A stretch of 6,829 nucleotides of DNA from Candidatus Pacearchaeota archaeon ex4484_31 (GTDB taxonomy: Archaea > Nanobdellota > Nanobdellia > Pacearchaeales > UBA284): assembly GCA_002254805.1 (NCBI GenBank), contig NJDW01000012.1, positions 1 through 6,829 of the forward strand. Reading direction: 5' to 3'. Each line of letters begins with the position of its first letter. Positions within the stretch are counted from its first letter, which is position 1. Both the position numbers and the translations under genes were made by a program. This document shows positions 5,586 to 6,829 of this stretch, piece after piece. The notes under the pieces are model-generated. The model was given only the letters and a program-made list of their open reading frames with translations, had not been told where the DNA came from and ran no database searches.

Positions 5586-6179
5586 AAGTACGAGGACTTG
5601 CTTTGCAATAAATGTTCTTATGGTAAAAGATTTAATCCTTCAGGTAAAATAAATTTTGATGTTCCTCCTTGCAAAGATAGAGACTGTTTCTTACGTCAGT
5701 TTATAATTACATTAAGTAAATCAGAGAATTTTGAACTTGAAGAAGTAAAACCAACATTAGATGAAATTGTAGATCATTACATTTTTATTAATACATTGGT
5801 AGATATTTCACCAAGGTTGCATGGAAATGATTCAATTTTAAACCTGTTTGATTTGGCTATCAACCGCGGTAGAAATCTTGAAGATTCTCGTTATTTTCTT
5901 CACTTTCTTCTTTATGTTTATCTTCCAAGAGAGGTGTATAAAGATGAAGAACTTAAAAATAGAATAAATGAGCTGTTTTGTAAAATTAAGACGGAAGAGA
6001 TCGATGATGTTTCTAAACTTTATCTTGCGATGAGAATAGGTAATTATCTAGAAGAAGGAAATTTAATCAAGCTCTTAAAAAGTATAAACTGTGGATACCT
6101 ACGAAGAGCTGCAGAGTCATACACATGGAAAAATTTGGAAGGAAAAAGGTTAAGTTTAAAAGTTGTAGAAACCTTTTAA
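5562..6179 (+). CDS. Unrecognised four-cysteine helical protein
   Basis: A 205-residue protein that I do not recognise. Near the N-terminus it has C15-x2-C18 and C37-x4-C42, a spacing that could hold a zinc ion or an iron-sulfur cluster; the segment between is basic and polar (YGKRFNPSGK). From about residue 60 it is helical: DEIVDHYIFINTLVDISPRL, then NLFDLAINRGRNLEDSRYF, then aromatic-rich LHFLLYVYLPREVY, then charged helices to the end. There is no signal peptide; the segment FLHFLLYVYLP is hydrophobic but too short and interrupted for a confident membrane span. It is the first gene of a three-gene operon with the coiled-coil protein (3-base gap) and lspA, and is divergent from the Dph2-like gene. 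The start is doubled by a 12-base repeat. No function is assigned. Confidence 0.75.
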   Translation: MKELMKELKYEDLLCNKCSYGKRFNPSGKINFDVPPCKDRDCFLRQFIITLSKSENFELEEVKPTLDEIVDHYIFINTLVDISPRLHGNDSILNLFDLAINRGRNLEDSRYFLHFLLYVYLPREVYKDEELKNRINELFCKIKTEEIDDVSKLYLAMRIGNYLEEGNLIKLLKSINCGYLRRAAESYTWKNLEGKRLSLKVVETF

Positions 6180-6182
6180 AAA

Positions 6183-6476
6183 ATGCTTAGGAAACTTTTT
6201 AAGAGAAGGAAGGAAAAAGAGGTTTTCATAGATTTAGGTAAACTAAAAAGTCTTGAAGAGGAAAGGAAAAAGATTGAAGAAGCCAAGCAAGAAGAAACCT
6301 CTCAATCGTTTTTAAGTACATTGGCTCTTTCAGCCTCAAACAACGAAGTTGTTAGTAATGTTGATCCAGAAACAGTAGAAAGGATAAGGAGAAGGATAGA
6401 TAGAATAAGCGAAAGACTTGATTTACTTGAACATAAAATCGAAAGGCTTGAAAGAAGACTTGACTTAAAGTACTGA
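6183..6476 (+). CDS. Coiled-coil protein with basic N-terminal helix
   Basis: A 97-residue protein in three parts. Residues 1-12 (MLRKLFKRRKEK) are a short basic amphipathic segment that could lie on a membrane surface. Residues 13-60 are a linker with FIDLGKL, an acidic helix and a serine-rich loop. Residues 62-95 form a near-perfect coiled coil, with V65, I72, L79, I86, L93 at one heptad position and I68, I75, L82, L89 at the other. The tail should form a dimer or higher oligomer. The N-terminus loosely recalls the membrane-targeting end of SepF, but the SepF core is absent. It starts 3 bases after the preceding stop with no clear SD, and lspA follows after 4 bases, so all three are likely one transcript. 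A membrane-associated scaffold is a reasonable but unproven guess. Confidence 0.75.
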   Translation: MLRKLFKRRKEKEVFIDLGKLKSLEEERKKIEEAKQEETSQSFLSTLALSASNNEVVSNVDPETVERIRRRIDRISERLDLLEHKIERLERRLDLKY

Positions 6477-6478
6477 GG
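6475..6478 (+). promoter_or_regulatory. Possible weak ribosome binding site of lspA
   Basis: GAGG overlaps the stop codon of the coiled-coil gene and lies only two bases before the lspA ATG. The spacing is short, so translation may rely partly on coupling to the upstream gene. Confidence 0.35.
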
Positions 6479-6480
6479 AA

Positions 6481-6829
6481 ATGGACAACAAAAAAAAGTT
6501 ATTCCTGTTCATTTCAATCTTCGTTCTTTTATTTTTTCTTGACAGGATTTCCAAGCTTCATAAGGTTTACACAAACAATTATTCGATAAATAAAGGCACA
6601 GCATTCGGATTTTTCAGCAATTTTGAATATACTCCGTTAGTTTTGATTCTCATAGCCTTTGTTGTATCTTTTTTTTGCCTGTTTTTTTACTTTAGAAAAA
6701 AAGGCTTTTCATACTTGCACATAGCCTTACTGTTACTTTTTTCTGGTTCAGTTTCAAACTTAGTTGATAGAATAATTTACAGATACGTGATAGATTTTAT
6801 AACCTTAAACTTTCTTCCTATTCCAGCTT
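6481..6829 (+). CDS. lspA: Lipoprotein signal peptidase II (LspA), C-terminus cut by window
   Basis: LspA is a membrane aspartyl protease that removes the signal peptide of lipoproteins just before the lipid-modified cysteine. The visible 116 residues carry the family motifs in order: LDRISK (20-25, bacterial LDQxxK), NKGTAFGFF (37-45, bacterial NPGAAFGF) and SNLVDR (92-97, bacterial GNLIDR), in which D96 is the first catalytic aspartate, then YVIDFI (102-107). The window stops at PIPA, just before the expected FNxAD with the second aspartate. Membrane helices are at about 7-20, 52-71 and 76-92. The usual length is about 150-170, so some 40-50 residues are missing. It is the third gene of the operon starting at 5562, with a 4-base gap. 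LspA is a bacterial enzyme with scattered archaeal homologues, so it may be transferred. Confidence 0.93.
   Translation, partial: MDNKKKLFLFISIFVLLFFLDRISKLHKVYTNNYSINKGTAFGFFSNFEYTPLVLILIAFVVSFFCLFFYFRKKGFSYLHIALLLLFSGSVSNLVDRIIYRYVIDFITLNFLPIPA

Noticed and set aside
6183..6250. SepF identity for the coiled-coil protein
   Set aside because: Only the short basic N-terminus is similar; the conserved SepF core is missing and is replaced by a coiled coil.
1..6829. CRISPR arrays, tRNA or rRNA genes, insertion sequences and attachment sites
   Set aside because: I found no spaced direct repeats, cloverleaf-like sequence, transposase or terminal inverted repeats; the window is nearly filled with protein genes.

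Overview
The window comes from a compact, AT-rich archaeal genome. The archaeal signs are an ATP-dependent DNA ligase whose N-terminus is typical of archaea, a piece of the diphthamide enzyme Dph2, a single-OB-fold SSB of the archaeal/SOSS-B type, and TATA boxes about 22-26 bases upstream of start codons that have no Shine-Dalgarno (SD) sequence (leaderless transcripts). The small genes, very short gaps and a bacterial-type lspA would suit a DPANN-type archaeon, but that placement is inference. Genes fill almost the whole window; no gap exceeds about 100 bases. I see no RNA genes, CRISPR array, insertion sequence or tRNA.

Layout. 1-101 (-): the N-terminus of an endonuclease IV-like TIM-barrel protein, cut by the window edge. 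194-697 (+): an unrecognised helical protein that meets the ligase gene tail to tail, with the two stop codons overlapping. 694-2439 (-): ATP-dependent DNA ligase with all nucleotidyltransferase motifs. 2518-3075 and 3077-3622 (+): a two-gene operon of an FMN nitroreductase and a TPR protein. 3662-4549 (+): a protein with an HEXXH zinc-protease motif. 4607-4891 (+): the small OB-fold SSB. 4927-5226 (-): an unrecognised 99-aa basic protein. 5256-5513 (-): a stand-alone first domain of Dph2. 5562-6179, 6183-6476 and 6481-6829 (+): a tight operon of a four-cysteine protein, a coiled-coil protein and the start of lipoprotein signal peptidase II (LspA).

How it fits together. Three genes belong to DNA maintenance: abasic-site endonuclease-like, ligase and SSB. 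They lie in separate transcription units, so this is a loose neighbourhood and not an operon. Start signals appear to follow a rule. Many first genes of transcription units have a TATA box about 22-26 bases before the ATG and no SD. Inner operon genes, or genes with a leader, tend to have an SD (3066-3070, 4598-4602 and weakly 6475-6478).

The points most worth a second look are the single-domain Dph2, one palindromic TATA box placed exactly midway between two divergent start codons, LspA in an archaeal setting behind two unrecognised genes, and the HEXXH protein whose expected third-ligand glutamate looks like glutamine.
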